From Sipunculus nudus (Eukaryota > Annelida > Sipuncula > Golfingiida > Sipunculidae): 64,000 nucleotides of DNA. Numbering within the stretch: the first letter of the stretch is position 1; the number at the start of each line of letters is the position of its first letter. This document shows, one piece after another, positions 38,001-47,994 of this stretch. The stretch is taken from contig CM049309.1 in assembly GCA_026874595.1 (NCBI GenBank), positions 38,207,079 to 38,271,078 on the forward strand, given 5' to 3'. Below the pieces are notes generated by a model that was not told where the DNA came from, ran no database searches, and worked only from the letters and a program-made list of their open reading frames with translations. Made by a program: the position numbers and the translations under genes.

Positions 38001-38859
38001 CTAGGAAAAAAATGAAATAGTGAATTATATCAAGTGTAATATAGTATGTATACATGTTTATTTATTTAAATTTTGGATAACTGCAACTTGGTGATGGTGA
38101 CAATTCTGACAAATCTCTTGAGAGACATGTTATACTTACAGGGCATAAATAATGTGGCATAAGGACCGAAGGCGAAGGGTTCTCAAAAAAGAGCTTTCAA
38201 ATGTGAAATGTTACTTAAATTTTTCTGTTCGCACTGGAATATATACACAAAACCCAGAGGCTCATCATTCAAAGAACTAAACAGAAGCGAGATTACTTCA
38301 GTGTGAATCAGGCCCCACCCCCTCCATCACTACTACGGCATCAGCACCTCGCTTTTTACAGTGGGCGTGGCTTGTAAGCCTTAAGGTAAAACCAAAACGG
38401 CAAAAGTGCAAAAACACAACTCTGGGAAATACATATTCTCCGACACAACACCGCTCCTCTAACCAATACTAATACACCCCCAATTAGAATAGAACCATAC
38501 TAAACCCATGTACAAAAAATGCACCATACTGTTTTACACACCATTAACTTTTAACAAAAAAAAAAAAAAAAAAAGAGCACAATTCATGTAAATACACCAC
38601 CTCACTCATCATTTTTCATGCACACTAACCCACGTTTTTTTACGATTTTTACCGGTTTTTCACCCTTTTGTTTTTGTATTTTTCACAATATCGACGCAAT
38701 ATCTGGTTATCCGACGCTCATATATAAGATATAATTATAGATTTTATTAGTAATTTACAGCATCTCCGGCAGACCAGTGGCATGGAAACTAAAGCCGGCC
38801 ACTAGCAAGTGGATGGAAACTGATGCCGCCACTAGCCTCAACTACCCCCGCCCCCGTTT

Positions 38860-38978
38860 CTCTCAGTCTGCACTTATATAAAAATACTTCTTATAAGTAT
38901 TTCCTATAAAAGTACATGATCATAAATATCTCTTAAAGATATTTATGTGATACTTAATATAAAAGTACAAACTGAGAG
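38860..38978. repeat. Branched inverted-repeat domain
   Basis: CTCTCAGT (38860-38867) pairs with ACTGAGAG (38971-38978). Inside are two perfect hairpins: AAATACTT/AAGTATTT (38882-38902, loop CTTAT) and CATAAATATCT/AGATATTTATG (38921-38947, loop CTTAA). Confidence 0.8.
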
Positions 38979-39009
38979 CCCCACCGGCCGCCCAGATTTC
39001 TAACTATAA

Positions 39010-39030
39010 AGATATCTCCTATAGATATCT
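39010..39030. repeat. Hairpin, 8-bp stem with CCTAT loop
   Basis: AGATATCT, CCTAT, AGATATCT. The loop length and form match the two hairpins at 38882 and 38921. Confidence 0.85.
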
Positions 39031-39353
39031 CCTTTAGGCAAATATAAGGGTAAATGATCATGAGGCATTTTCTTTAAAAATCCCATGTGATACTTATAAA
39101 ATTATAAAGAAATCTACGGCCCCCCCCCCCCCCCCCACCCCCACCACGGACAACAACTACCCCTGACAACCACCACCAACAGCATCCGACACCGACGCGC
39201 AAGTCCAGCGGCAGCCCCCCTACACCACCAGCGGAAGATTAGAGGGCACCCAGACGAGCGCACACCCCATCCGCCCACTGACAGCAACTTCCAAGACGAC
39301 TACCCAGACCTACACCGGGACAGCTCCAGACAGACCAGACAAGACCCCCCAAC

Positions 39354-39405
39354 AGTCCTTTTTAGGACTACCCCCCCCCCCCCCCCAACAGTCCTATTCA
39401 GGACT
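39354..39405. repeat. Two AGTCCT/AGGACT hairpins, each after a C-run
   Basis: AGTCCT..AGGACT occurs at 39354-39369 (loop TTTT) and 39390-39405 (loop ATTC). Each is preceded by a C-run and AAC, so the unit is a tandem duplicate. Confidence 0.85.
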
Positions 39406-39425
39406 TATCAATCACTCATCGACCT

Positions 39426-39461
39426 GGCAGCGGACAGACAGACAACTTTAGGTCCGCTGCC
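39426..39461. repeat. Hairpin with 10-bp stem and 16-nt loop (copy 1)
   Basis: GGCAGCGGAC (39426-39435) pairs perfectly with GTCCGCTGCC (39452-39461). The 16-nt loop AGACAGACAACTTTAG is almost the same as that of the hairpin at 40249-40280. Confidence 0.9.
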
Positions 39462-39486
39462 TGCCACAAGACCTAACTGCATTAAA

Positions 39487-39520
39487 TGCGGCGGTATCCA
39501 GAACCCTGGATACCGCCGCA
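39487..39520. repeat. Perfect 15-bp hairpin with AACC loop
   Basis: TGCGGCGGTATCCAG (39487-39501) and CTGGATACCGCCGCA (39506-39520) are exact reverse complements around a 4-nt loop; a T-A pair sequence flanks them (TTAAA before, TAAAAA after). Confidence 0.95.
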
Positions 39521-40096
39521 TAAAAAGGTTCAGAGTAAACTGGCGAACTTCAAACCCTTTGTCGGAAAAAAATCGTGTAAAATCAAATAGTGCGTTTATG
39601 ACAAGAAAACTTTAAGTAATCTAAGGGAGATATAGTACTTTAATTGAATGACCAGGAAATTCAGCTAAATATTGTTTTAGTATGTAAACAAGACTCACTT
39701 TTAAAACTTTGCAACCCTTGCGCTTGAAACTGTCACAGAATCTGAAACAATGAACTGCGTGACCTTTGCTCGCTGAGCCAACACGGCCCGTTACCACTGG
39801 TTACACAGGCGGCTGCCGGCCAGCCGTGGCTTGGGAAAAACCCAGAGCAGACATCGTTCCCCGTGTATCACCGTTTATTAGGATAATATATATTCTTCTA
39901 ATCAACGTTAAAGTGGACAAACACTGTCTAATTGGTATGTTATATGCGTATTTGATAAGAATATCTTTATTTCTTAACGAATACGACATTTTCTGACGAC
40001 ATATAAGGATTTAACTGTCATGTGGAATGTCTCCAGTTTCGTCAAATCATCTTCTAGGGCTCTCGCACAGCGTAGCGTAGTAAGAGAGGACGGGTG

Positions 40097-40169
40097 CTAG
40101 GGCTACACAAGACCAAGACCTCAAGACCCAAGACCAAGCCTCAAGACAAGTCAAGACTGGTAGCCCTGG
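40097..40169. repeat. Hairpin enclosing a CAAGAC repeat loop
   Basis: CTAGGGCTAC (40097-40106) pairs with GTAGCCCTGG (40160-40169) with one T-G wobble. The loop of about 53 nt is CAAGAC/CAAGTC repeats with almost no T, and the same repeats continue to about 40238. Confidence 0.75.
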
Positions 40170-40248
40170 GACAAGCCAAGAGAAGACAAGACAACCCCGA
40201 CAGCCGGAACCCAAGTCAAGACAAGCAAGACAAGTCAAGAATCCCTGA

Positions 40249-40280
40249 CAGTGGGCAAACAGACAACTTTAGGCCCACTG
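40249..40280. repeat. Hairpin with 8-bp stem and 16-nt loop (copy 2)
   Basis: CAGTGGGC (40249-40256) pairs perfectly with GCCCACTG (40273-40280). The loop AAACAGACAACTTTAG differs from copy 1 at one base, while the stem differs by two base pairs, both compensated. Confidence 0.9.
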
Positions 40281-40641
40281 CTCGGGGACCAGCTGAAGAC
40301 CAAGCCAAGACAGCCTGCCCGATACAAGTCACAGGAAGTCCGGCTCTTCGCGGTAGGAGTTGTTCTGTCGGCGGTCTGGGTTTCCCTGCTTGTGTTGGGG
40401 TCTCTCTGTTGTGGTGCGCATTTTGCTCGGGGATGTCGCTCCCGACCGGGTTCGTGGGGGCAGCGGCTTTGCTGCTGATATCCGTGCGGTGAGTGGCCCG
40501 CTCGGGGCTTTGTGGGTGTGGATGATGTAGCTTTCTCGGTCACCGGTGCGGGTGCATGTTGGTGGCTCTTCGCGGCTCCTTGGCTTGGCTTGTGTGGCAT
40601 TTCCGGGATCAAAATTATAGTCTAAAGAGACAGGCCGGGGC

Positions 40642-40658
40642 GGTGGTCCCAGACCACC
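40642..40658. repeat. Perfect 7-bp hairpin GGTGGTC/GACCACC
   Basis: GGTGGTC, loop CCA, GACCACC. Flanking AGACA (about 40628) and TGTCT (about 40666) could extend it as an outer stem. Confidence 0.75.
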
Positions 40659-41269
40659 TCAACCGTGTCTGTCTAGTGACTCAAAATACTAGATCTAGTC
40701 TAGTCTAGGCAAAAGTGCATCATCGGTGACCTGCCGCAAACTGGATTTACTCTTTCTTAATCATGTTTCCAAAGTCAGTAGCACTGATGATGTCTTATTT
40801 TATGTGATTCTTTTATTGTAAAAAATGTTATTAAAATTAAATTTGTGCATATTGATGCGTCTGCAGTGCCAGTAAGCCCCACGTGTGAGCAAGAAAATTA
40901 AGGACAGAACTTTATCAGTTATAAAACGATCATCTATGTGCATGTGTGGACTTATCTGACTATAGAGCAAAAATAATTAACTGAGTTAACTATCTATAAA
41001 CTTAAAATAAAAGTATAAAACCGGCCTGTTCAAGGTGGCCTTTAGATCCATCTGCTTGTCGTCTGCTCTCATCAAGTTTCATTCTCAGTCCGTACGAAAG
41101 GGGGCGCTTATGATTAATAGTGTCTCAGAGAATTTATCCGTACCATAATACTATTTAAACCATTTGTTATTTTCTGTAATACGCGTATTGCGAAACAATG
41201 ACTAATATTTAAAAAAAATGATTTACCTTTATACGTGATTGTATTTTATTAAGATTTTTAGAATTTTAC

Positions 41270-41452
41270 TTGCTGTGACCTGTACTAAATCTGTGGATAA
41301 ATTTACTGATACAGCCGGAAGTTTACATCGCTCAGCCTGTCGCGGCTTGTTTGACATGGTGCAAGCTGTGTCACAATAATCAAACTGAACACCTATCATC
41401 GATGCCAAAGTTTCATTGAGGGACAAACGTAAGGATTTACTCTTTATGCCTT
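41270..41452 (-). CDS. Candidate exon, unrecognised protein
   Basis: The acceptor ATATCAG is at 41453-41455 and the frame is open throughout. The peptide includes SLNETLASMIGVQFDYCD and KPRQAERCKLPAVSVNLSTD. The end is either GCAA|GTAAAA (41270) or CAG|GTCACA (41281). With the former, the phase (1) fits both the exon at 41483-41536 and the first CCDC152-like exon at 38000. I do not recognise the domain. It could be a 5' part of the CCDC152-like gene or the 3' part of a separate gene. Confidence 0.4.
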
Positions 41453-41482
41453 CTGATATGTGACGTACCTATTTTGCGTCAC

Positions 41483-41536
41483 CTTCAACGGTGCCTATAT
41501 GTTCTTTCGCCAGTTCCATATTGACAGTGTCAAGTG
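41483..41536 (-). CDS. Candidate 54-nt exon, unrecognised protein
   Basis: The acceptor is CTCAACAG and the donor GAAG|GTGACG. Phase 1 on both sides fits the candidate exons at 42618-42792 and 41270-41452. The peptide reads LDTVNMELAKEHIGTVE. A second donor-like site 12 nt further on (TAG|GTACGT) would include an in-frame stop. Confidence 0.4.
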
Positions 41537-41748
41537 CTGTTGAGTGTTGTGATTGAAGTTGTGAAGTTGTGTTGATGATTTTTATAGTAGGCCAACAGGT
41601 AACCCCCCCCCCCCCTTGTCGATGTTCAAAATATGGTCTGAACCTGAAACATGGCAAAGGGGTGTCGCACAGAAAATGTTTCCTTACAATTACCAAAATA
41701 TTATTATATTTCCCATAATCATAATATTAAATGAACCCATAGACTGGC

Positions 41749-41901
41749 CCAGTCCATGAAATAGTTATGACTTAATTGTTGCTTCTGACAGAGAAATCAA
41801 ACATTCACGCATTGCATCGCACTTAATATCAGTACTGCCATCTTGCAGCAACTCCTATAACTAATTTTTCACTATCTGACCCTCTTTATTTCATGGACTG
41901 G
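41749..41901. mobile_element. Short MITE with perfect 15-bp terminal inverted repeats
   Basis: CCAGTCCATGAAATA (41749-41763) and TATTTCATGGACTGG (41887-41901) are exact reverse complements. The 123-bp interior holds no gene. Confidence 0.85.
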
Positions 41902-41964
41902 TAATCTTGGCAGGTTCCCGGACGGTCAGCGCCACACATCACCACCTCGCTTAACTAAGGTCTT

Positions 41965-42365
41965 TTCCAGTGACATCAGCAGTGGTCTTTCCCAGAATCT
42001 TTTTCAAAACCAACATGGTTCATTCAGTCATCGCCTATTCCGGGCTTCCAAATGCCTACTTATATTCCTATTTAGTTTGTCTTAACATTTTAGGCCGTCA
42101 CTTATGTTGAGTTCAGCAAGACTTTAAAACACTATAAACCTCAGCCTCAGTGTTAACGTTTATCAGACCACCACTTAGTTGTGGTTTTTCCCAGGATCTT
42201 TTCAAAACCAACATGGTTCATTCAGTCATCGCCTATTCTGGGCTTCCAAATGCCTACTAATATTCCCATTTAATTTGTCTTAATATTTTAGGCCGTCACT
42301 TATGTTGAGATCGGCAAGACTTTAAAACACTATCAACCTCAGCCTCAGCCTAATGTTTATCGGAC
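41965..42365. repeat. Tandem duplication of about 198 bp
   Basis: The segment with TTTTTCAAAACCAACATGG, 'ttcattcagtcatcgcctatt' and 'taggccgtcacttatgttgag' occurs twice, near 41985-42165 and 42183-42365, with few differences. No open frame spans it. Confidence 0.85.
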
Positions 42366-42617
42366 CACCACTCTTGAGACTAGACCTAACAAACTCTTGG
42401 TCAGCCAATCAGCACGAGATATTCAGGTGCACACAAGATGAGCGCAGTCAAAATGTACCGGCTGACTGAAACGATCACGATTTGCCAGTCGCAGTTTAGC
42501 AGTTAATACACAGGTTAAGACAAATGCTGCCAGCTGCTCTTGTCATCTTGGCAGAGGGAATTTTACTGGACCTGTCGGTACAAAATTGTTGTAATAGTGT
42601 CTTCAATATGCACTTAC

Positions 42618-42792
42618 ATTTGGCCCATAAAGCGTAATATTCGTTCAGCAGAGATATATCATAGGACACGAAGACCATGTGTGGACTACCTGAATACATG
42701 ATTTCAGTGCGAATGTTACCATGCGGGTCGAGCTGTGGGACTGCTGTTGGCATTCTTATAGCAACGATGCCACTCACATGAGGCGTGAAGGC
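42618..42792 (-). CDS. Candidate exon, unrecognised protein
   Basis: The acceptor GCATATCAG and donor T|GTAAGT are both strong, and the frame is open across all 175 nt. The peptide includes VSGIVAIRMPTAVPQLD, IMYSGSPHMVFVSYD and LLNEYYALWAK, with ordinary amino-acid composition and no low complexity, unlike most other open frames here. Phase 0 in and phase 1 out match the neighbouring candidate exons. No family recognised. Confidence 0.5.
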
Positions 42793-43133
42793 CTGATATG
42801 CAAATACGGGGGAATCGTCAGGTCCTCAAAGAGCCTTGTGACGCCTTAATATGCAAATACCAGGGATTCACCATACAGACTTTACAGGGCTTTAGTGATA
42901 TGAGCTGGCACTGAGTTAAGTCTATTGGTCCATGGAATCACGTTTTATTTCAAGCATTTTATTAGTAAACACAAATGCTAAAGCCCAGGCAGGGCTTATG
43001 AGCCCACACCTAGAGTTAATTTATGCAGAGTGCAACAGGGGTCTGAATTCTGGTGTAGTGTATTTAATTTGTTTTGATCACCGGTTGACATTCCTTGCAA
43101 CAGTTACATCCATACAACATTGTAGACCAGGGA

Positions 43134-43306
43134 CAGGGTTGTTATGTTTTTCCCAGTGCGGTATTTACCAGCTGGTAAATACCGATATTTACCGCCTTTG
43201 GAAAAACCTCTCAAAGTGGGAAAATGGGAAAAACTGGGAAAAACCTCTTAGAATCTTATAAAAGGAGAGACCTGCAGATATCTGACTGAATTAAAAGGAA
43301 ATTTCA

Positions 43307-43337
<31 letters not shown>

Positions 43338-43883
43338 TATATAAACAAACATACTGAAATCACAAAACCAAGATATGAAAATTTATATTGTTTTCCTTAA
43401 AAACAGCTTGTTTGTATGTATATGTATAGTTATAGGTAAACAGATAATCAGATATATCAGTTACACTGAAAAATTGATGGCTAAGAAATAAGGTTCACTG
43501 ATACATTTTCCATCCTCCTGGATGGAAGGGTGCTTCTGTATGCACAGAAACCTGCATCATGCTGGACAGGTTTGCCACAATGGGTGGTTGGTTTCTTCTC
43601 ACCCTAGCTAACTAGTTGTATGAGCCTTACATGACTAGCATGGCTTCTTCACACTTCTGTATCCCCAAGATTAACTCGGCCTTGATTAGGTTAACATGCC
43701 TGATTACTTTTGTCAGCTCACCTACTAATGTTTATGTTGCAGTTAATTGGTAATTAAGTAACATAATGCACTAGTATGAGTTGTGGAAATATTGCACACA
43801 CACAGATACATACATATATATATATATATATATATGTATTCATCACATGTGGATATATATATGCATATATGTATATATGTATG

Positions 43884-43919
<36 letters not shown>

Positions 43920-44117
43920 TATAATATAATTTCAACATGCAACATTAAACAGAATTAATTAACCATACATCATTATACTCTCTCAAAAATTTTGATTGGA
44001 CATTTTCCCCAGTAATTCCCGGTACTAACCAGTTTTCCCCAGTTATTCCCAATTAATCCCGGGTTTTTCCCACTGTTCGGGAAAAACTAGTTTTTCCCGG
44101 GAAAAATAACAACCCTG
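43134..44117. mobile_element. TIR element of about 1 kb with internal microsatellites
   Basis: CAGGGTTGTTATGTTTTTCCC at the left (43134) and GGGAAAAATAACAACCCTG at the right end (44098-44117) are inverted repeats. Further 'gggaaaaactggg' words lie inside each end. The interior has CA and TA repeats (43313-43338, 43815-43834, 43880-43910) and no open frame that I trust. Confidence 0.7.
43159..43184. repeat. Perfect 26-bp palindrome
   Basis: The half-site CGGTATTTACCAG is followed directly by its exact reverse complement, with no spacer. It lies just inside the left end of the element at 43134-44117. Confidence 0.95.
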
Positions 44118-44446
44118 ACCAGTGAACTAGTGATTTATCTGCAGGCACTCGCGCAAACTAGGATTAGGAATGGAATGACAGAAAACAATTTTTTTGTGTG
44201 CTCATTATACATGCAAAGGTCAAACTTTGTTTATTAAATATTTCAAAACACACTGCTTGAGTTTGCACTTTGAAACTCCCTTGGATCCTCCATCATTGTA
44301 CACATGAAAGGAGGACCCATGTATGGGGGTTAGCACTATAAGTGACAAGATAATACACTATAGACGTATCTAATATTCCAGGTAGTTATCATAAATACTA
44401 TATATGTTTTATAAAGATATTATTTAGCGACCTAAATGTCATATAC

Positions 44447-44539
44447 CATTTGGTCTTTCCATCGTAGTAAATTATCCAATCTAAACGGTTCAGAATTTGT
44501 TTTTCCTCTCATTATGTACGACCCTGGTTGAGGGTAGCG
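44447..44539 (-). CDS. Candidate exon, unrecognised protein
   Basis: The acceptor ATCTGCAG is followed by 31 codons (RYPQPGSYIMRGK, PFRLDNLLRWKDQM) and the donor ATG|GTATAT; phase 0 at the end fits the exon at 42618-42792. The frame stays open upstream to about 44690, so the true 5' limit of the exon is uncertain. Confidence 0.35.
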
Positions 44540-44672
44540 CTGCAGATGATTTCCCTTATGTAGCGTGCATGACTGAGTCGGAGCCCATCTCACAGTCTCA
44601 GTCATGGTACAGGACAAGTATTTTATCAGCTTCATCCAACAGGGGTCTGACTTCCAGGGTTGCCTTTTTAAC

Positions 44673-44723
44673 CTGCATGATGTAACCATACATTGAGGCG
44701 GTCATAAAGGCCAAGGGACGCTA
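44673..44723 (-). CDS. Possible small exon, unrecognised
   Basis: The acceptor ATAGGTCAG, 51 nt (VASLGLYDRLNVWLHHA) and the donor CAG|GTTAAA are phase 1 on both sides, which fits the candidate first exon at 47995-48115 but not the next exon as drawn. Two other frames are also open here, so this is weak. Confidence 0.2.
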
Positions 44724-45849
44724 CTGACCTATACCAGTTGAGAAAATCAAAGATAGCCACTACAGAGGTTGCAAAGTTTGTTTGAGCATCCAATACTAAG
44801 TGAGAATATCGAAGATAGCCATGACAGCAGTTGCAAATGTTCATTCGAGCGACTGTTCACTCTGCATGTCTTAATATATAGGTCTATGTTCAATGTGCAG
44901 TGTTTAGTGTTAATTAACTGCGATCCTAGACCCCTGTCGCACAAAGCAGGCCCTTTCCTGTTACCAAGTGCAGGTACCCCAGTTGCTCTAGGGTGCTGAA
45001 GAGTGACTGGTCATGTGGCCTGATGTTGGGAAGGGGGGGGGGGGGTCGTAGGAAGGATGATTCTTCCTGGAACCCTCCTGTCTAAGGAAGGATAGCCTTA
45101 TTATATTATAACAGGAAGGTCCATCACAGGGAAGCTGGGTTCCCCAACAAACTGGGAATGTGGGGGCAGCAGGCTCCACTTCTTTATTTATGTAAAATAT
45201 CTGAAATAGTTTCATGTTTACTCAGTAGATGGTGCCTTGCAGCTATTAACCTGATTCACTCAGACTCGGTATGATTGGGCCATGCCATATATTGAGTCAC
45301 ATGGCCAGATACAGTGAGTTTGTAAAATATAAGCTGCAATTTATACAACGGATCTGTTGCATCTTCTTTTACTACCTGTTAACTACCTAAAAACAAGAGA
45401 CAGGATATCACCATTTTGATACCAATAAGTATGGGTTTCATGGTTTCAATAGCAACTAAAATACTTGGGTCATTATTTTTAAACATTTACTGACCTTTTT
45501 ACCAGAGGCATATCAGCGAGTTAAGTAGGGACAGAGAAACAGTCATATGGGCACTCAAATACCTCACTGGGACTCTCCCTGACCAGAAGGTCTGAGAGGC
45601 AGAACTATGTTACATTTTGTTAAAACGGCCACACGTTGAAGAGTAACACGCAGATAAGGGGTAATAGTAACACCTGTTGACACTGGTTACAAGAGCAGTG
45701 GATGGTGTGTATTCAGAAGCTTATATTGTAGATACTCTCACTGTATTACTATAGGACTCAATATATGGCAGAGCCTAATCATATTGAATCCAAATAGATC
45801 AGGCAGTTATACCTGCTCTTGTTAAATAATTTAGTTCCTATTTCACTCT

Positions 45850-46225
45850 AATTAGGTAGAAGGTCATATTAGGCTTCCACTTTGTTCCTGATTCATCGAC
45901 CTATTATGATATAAAAAATATTTTATTGTGGCCATATTCCCATTGCCTGCAAAACCGATACCAGCCCAGCAAGGACTGCCTCAGAGCCAGTGTTTTACAC
46001 TTTGTTTAAACTGACAGCACACTGGCGCGGCATCCCACATACTCAGGCTGGTGTGCTGGTGGAGAGTAAGCAAAACATAACAACATTGGCTCTTGGGAGT
46101 CCCTAGCTGGCCTGTAATCTGTTTTTCTCATTGGAATAAATAAATATTTTCTGACTGAGATTACATAAGTTGTCTCATAAACACAACATATGATTTTATA
46201 CAATTTTTTTTCTGGCAAGAGAAAG
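45850..46225 (-). mobile_element. Small repeat with TTGCCAGAAAA-type ends, reverse copy
   Basis: Reverse-complement matching to 57105-57385 is clear over 'ccactttgttc', 'cctattatgatat', 'gataccagccca', 'tgcctcagagcc' and 'ggctctgggcact' type words. A fragment of the same family lies at 19500-19560. No gene inside. Confidence 0.6.
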
Positions 46226-46875
46226 TTCTAGTGTTTTATTGAACCTTTTAAAAGATCATTCTCGACTTTTAGTGAGAATTAAACAAACCCATCAAAGGAG
46301 TCTTATTCTATTTAACTATGCTCAAAAACCATGTATCTGACATATTATCTGTGACTTTGCGACTTGTATGCTAAAACAGGAACTGGGTTTACAACAGGAT
46401 TATTGGCATTTACCATAACCTTTGCTGTTTTGAATGGCTATTTCATCATTTTCAAACCAGATAATTATTGTGCTTTGGGAAAACAACAACAAGCTGTGTA
46501 GGACAAACAGGCATTTTACACAACGCATTACATGGTTGGTGTACAACTTTCATACCATAAGGACAGGTAGATATGATGTCCACATGGACTTTTTGTGTGT
46601 TCTGAGTGCAGAACATTAGGTTGTATTCGTGTCAGGAGTGAAACACAGTTGTGGTAAGCTCTTTAATTTGGCAGGATCCTGAATATCTATGCAATATATA
46701 TGCAGTTAATAAGATTCCCACTTTGTTCTGGCCTAATCTGCATCAAGATGGGATGGGGTCACAAATGAGCCCAGCATCTTTAATCACTGGAAGCACACTG
46801 GGATAACACCCTGCATGCATAGGCCTGTGTGTCAGTGGGATGTATACAAAATTGGCATTCATTTCTTCATGTGTC

Positions 46876-47470
46876 TTAAGCCCAAAACAGACTAACGTGT
46901 GCGCCACGCGCGTCAAGCGTAACGCGTGCACCACGCAACAAATTCAAAACACACTAACACGGCTACAATGCGCACGACACGCTTCAGATTGGAAGGTATT
47001 AACCAAGCACCTATTGCATTTTTTTGTTTATCTTTGTACTTTAATAGTAATTTCGATAATCAGCATTGGATTACTTGTATACAAATATATATCTTTTGTG
47101 ACCTGTTCTAAATATGACAGAACTCAGTCACTATTCTGAATGATATTTATATATTTGTGTTGCTTTGTTTCATGTTTTCTATCCAGATACAAATCAATAA
47201 TTATAGTTCAATGAATTATAACAAACGTTTCACCCGCAGTTTTATATAGAATTTGAGTGCTGGGGAGGGAAACCCTCTATTTAGTTATGTCATTATCAGG
47301 AATCCCCACGCGGCTAGCGTGTGTCACACATAAAAAATCTCTCTAGGAGCGATAGCTGACGCTTGACACGCGGGTTTGTCTGTTTTGTCATTGATAAATA
47401 GAGTTGAGCGATTTTTCCAGATTTGACGCTTGATGCACGCGTGACATGCGTTAGTGTGTTTTGGGCTTAA
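46876..47470. mobile_element. MITE with long TIRs and TTAA at both ends (piggyBac-like)
   Basis: TTAAGCCCAAAACAGACTAA at the left and TTAGTGTGTTTTGGGCTTAA at the right are the outer parts of inverted repeats of about 45 bp that also contain paired CGTCAAGCGT/ACGCTTGATG words. TTAA at both outer edges is what a piggyBac-type target duplication would look like. The interior is rich in CACGCG/CGCGTG and codes for nothing. Confidence 0.8.
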
Positions 47471-47994
47471 ATGTATCTGATACAAGAGAATGTCAAATAA
47501 AATGTTTAAATCTTTGTAGTATTATCTACATCAGACATAGACTTCCAATCAGTGGGTCCTCCCTGTCCCCTGAAACCCCCAAAACACCAGTGTTTTGGGT
47601 ACCTGTTATGAAACAACACCACAAAACATCCACTTAATTTCAAACTTGAAGTCAAAAGTAACACTAATCAATTATAATCTGTAGAATATAACTATGGAAT
47701 ATTGTGTCATAATTATGTGAAGTAAACTTGAATGAGAGCTTTTTGTGTTGTAGTCAGTTCACCAGCACAGACTGCAACCATTTATGCTGGCTGTGACACT
47801 GCCCCAAAGTGGCATGAGCCACAATCAAGTTGAGCACTTGTCAAGTGTACAAAAAACTCTTGTTTTCTTTTATTTCACAAAGTATTGGCATAATACTGCA
47901 TTGACATTTTCAACATATGATAATTTATCAATAGACACCAATATTTTGCTCTTAAATTTGAATTTAAATGAGCGTTTATGGTGTTTCAGCTGAC

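Larger units (their letters stand above)
38290..40690. other. C-rich, hairpin-dense tract of unknown nature
   Basis: The stretch has at least ten perfect or near-perfect short inverted repeats between 38860 and 40660, plus long C runs (39120-39136, 39371-39386). Its plus strand is rich in A and C, with little G until 40300. Open frames crossing it are low-complexity (Pro/Gln/Lys or Cys/Leu/Val from CAAGAC repeats) and I do not regard them as genes. It lies between the first CCDC152-like exon and the candidate exons further right. Possible natures are a structured non-coding RNA gene, a hairpin-type mobile element, or organelle-derived DNA; I cannot decide. Confidence 0.5.

Noticed and set aside
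40047-40612. Open frames of 125-132 codons in the hairpin-rich tract
   Set aside because: Overlapping frames are open on both strands because the DNA is C-rich and stop-poor; the peptides are low-complexity with no known domain.
44584-44718. Frame MTASMYGYIMQVKKATLEV..YHD as an exon
   Set aside because: It overlaps two other open frames, has no good donor before its stop and cannot be joined in phase to its neighbours.
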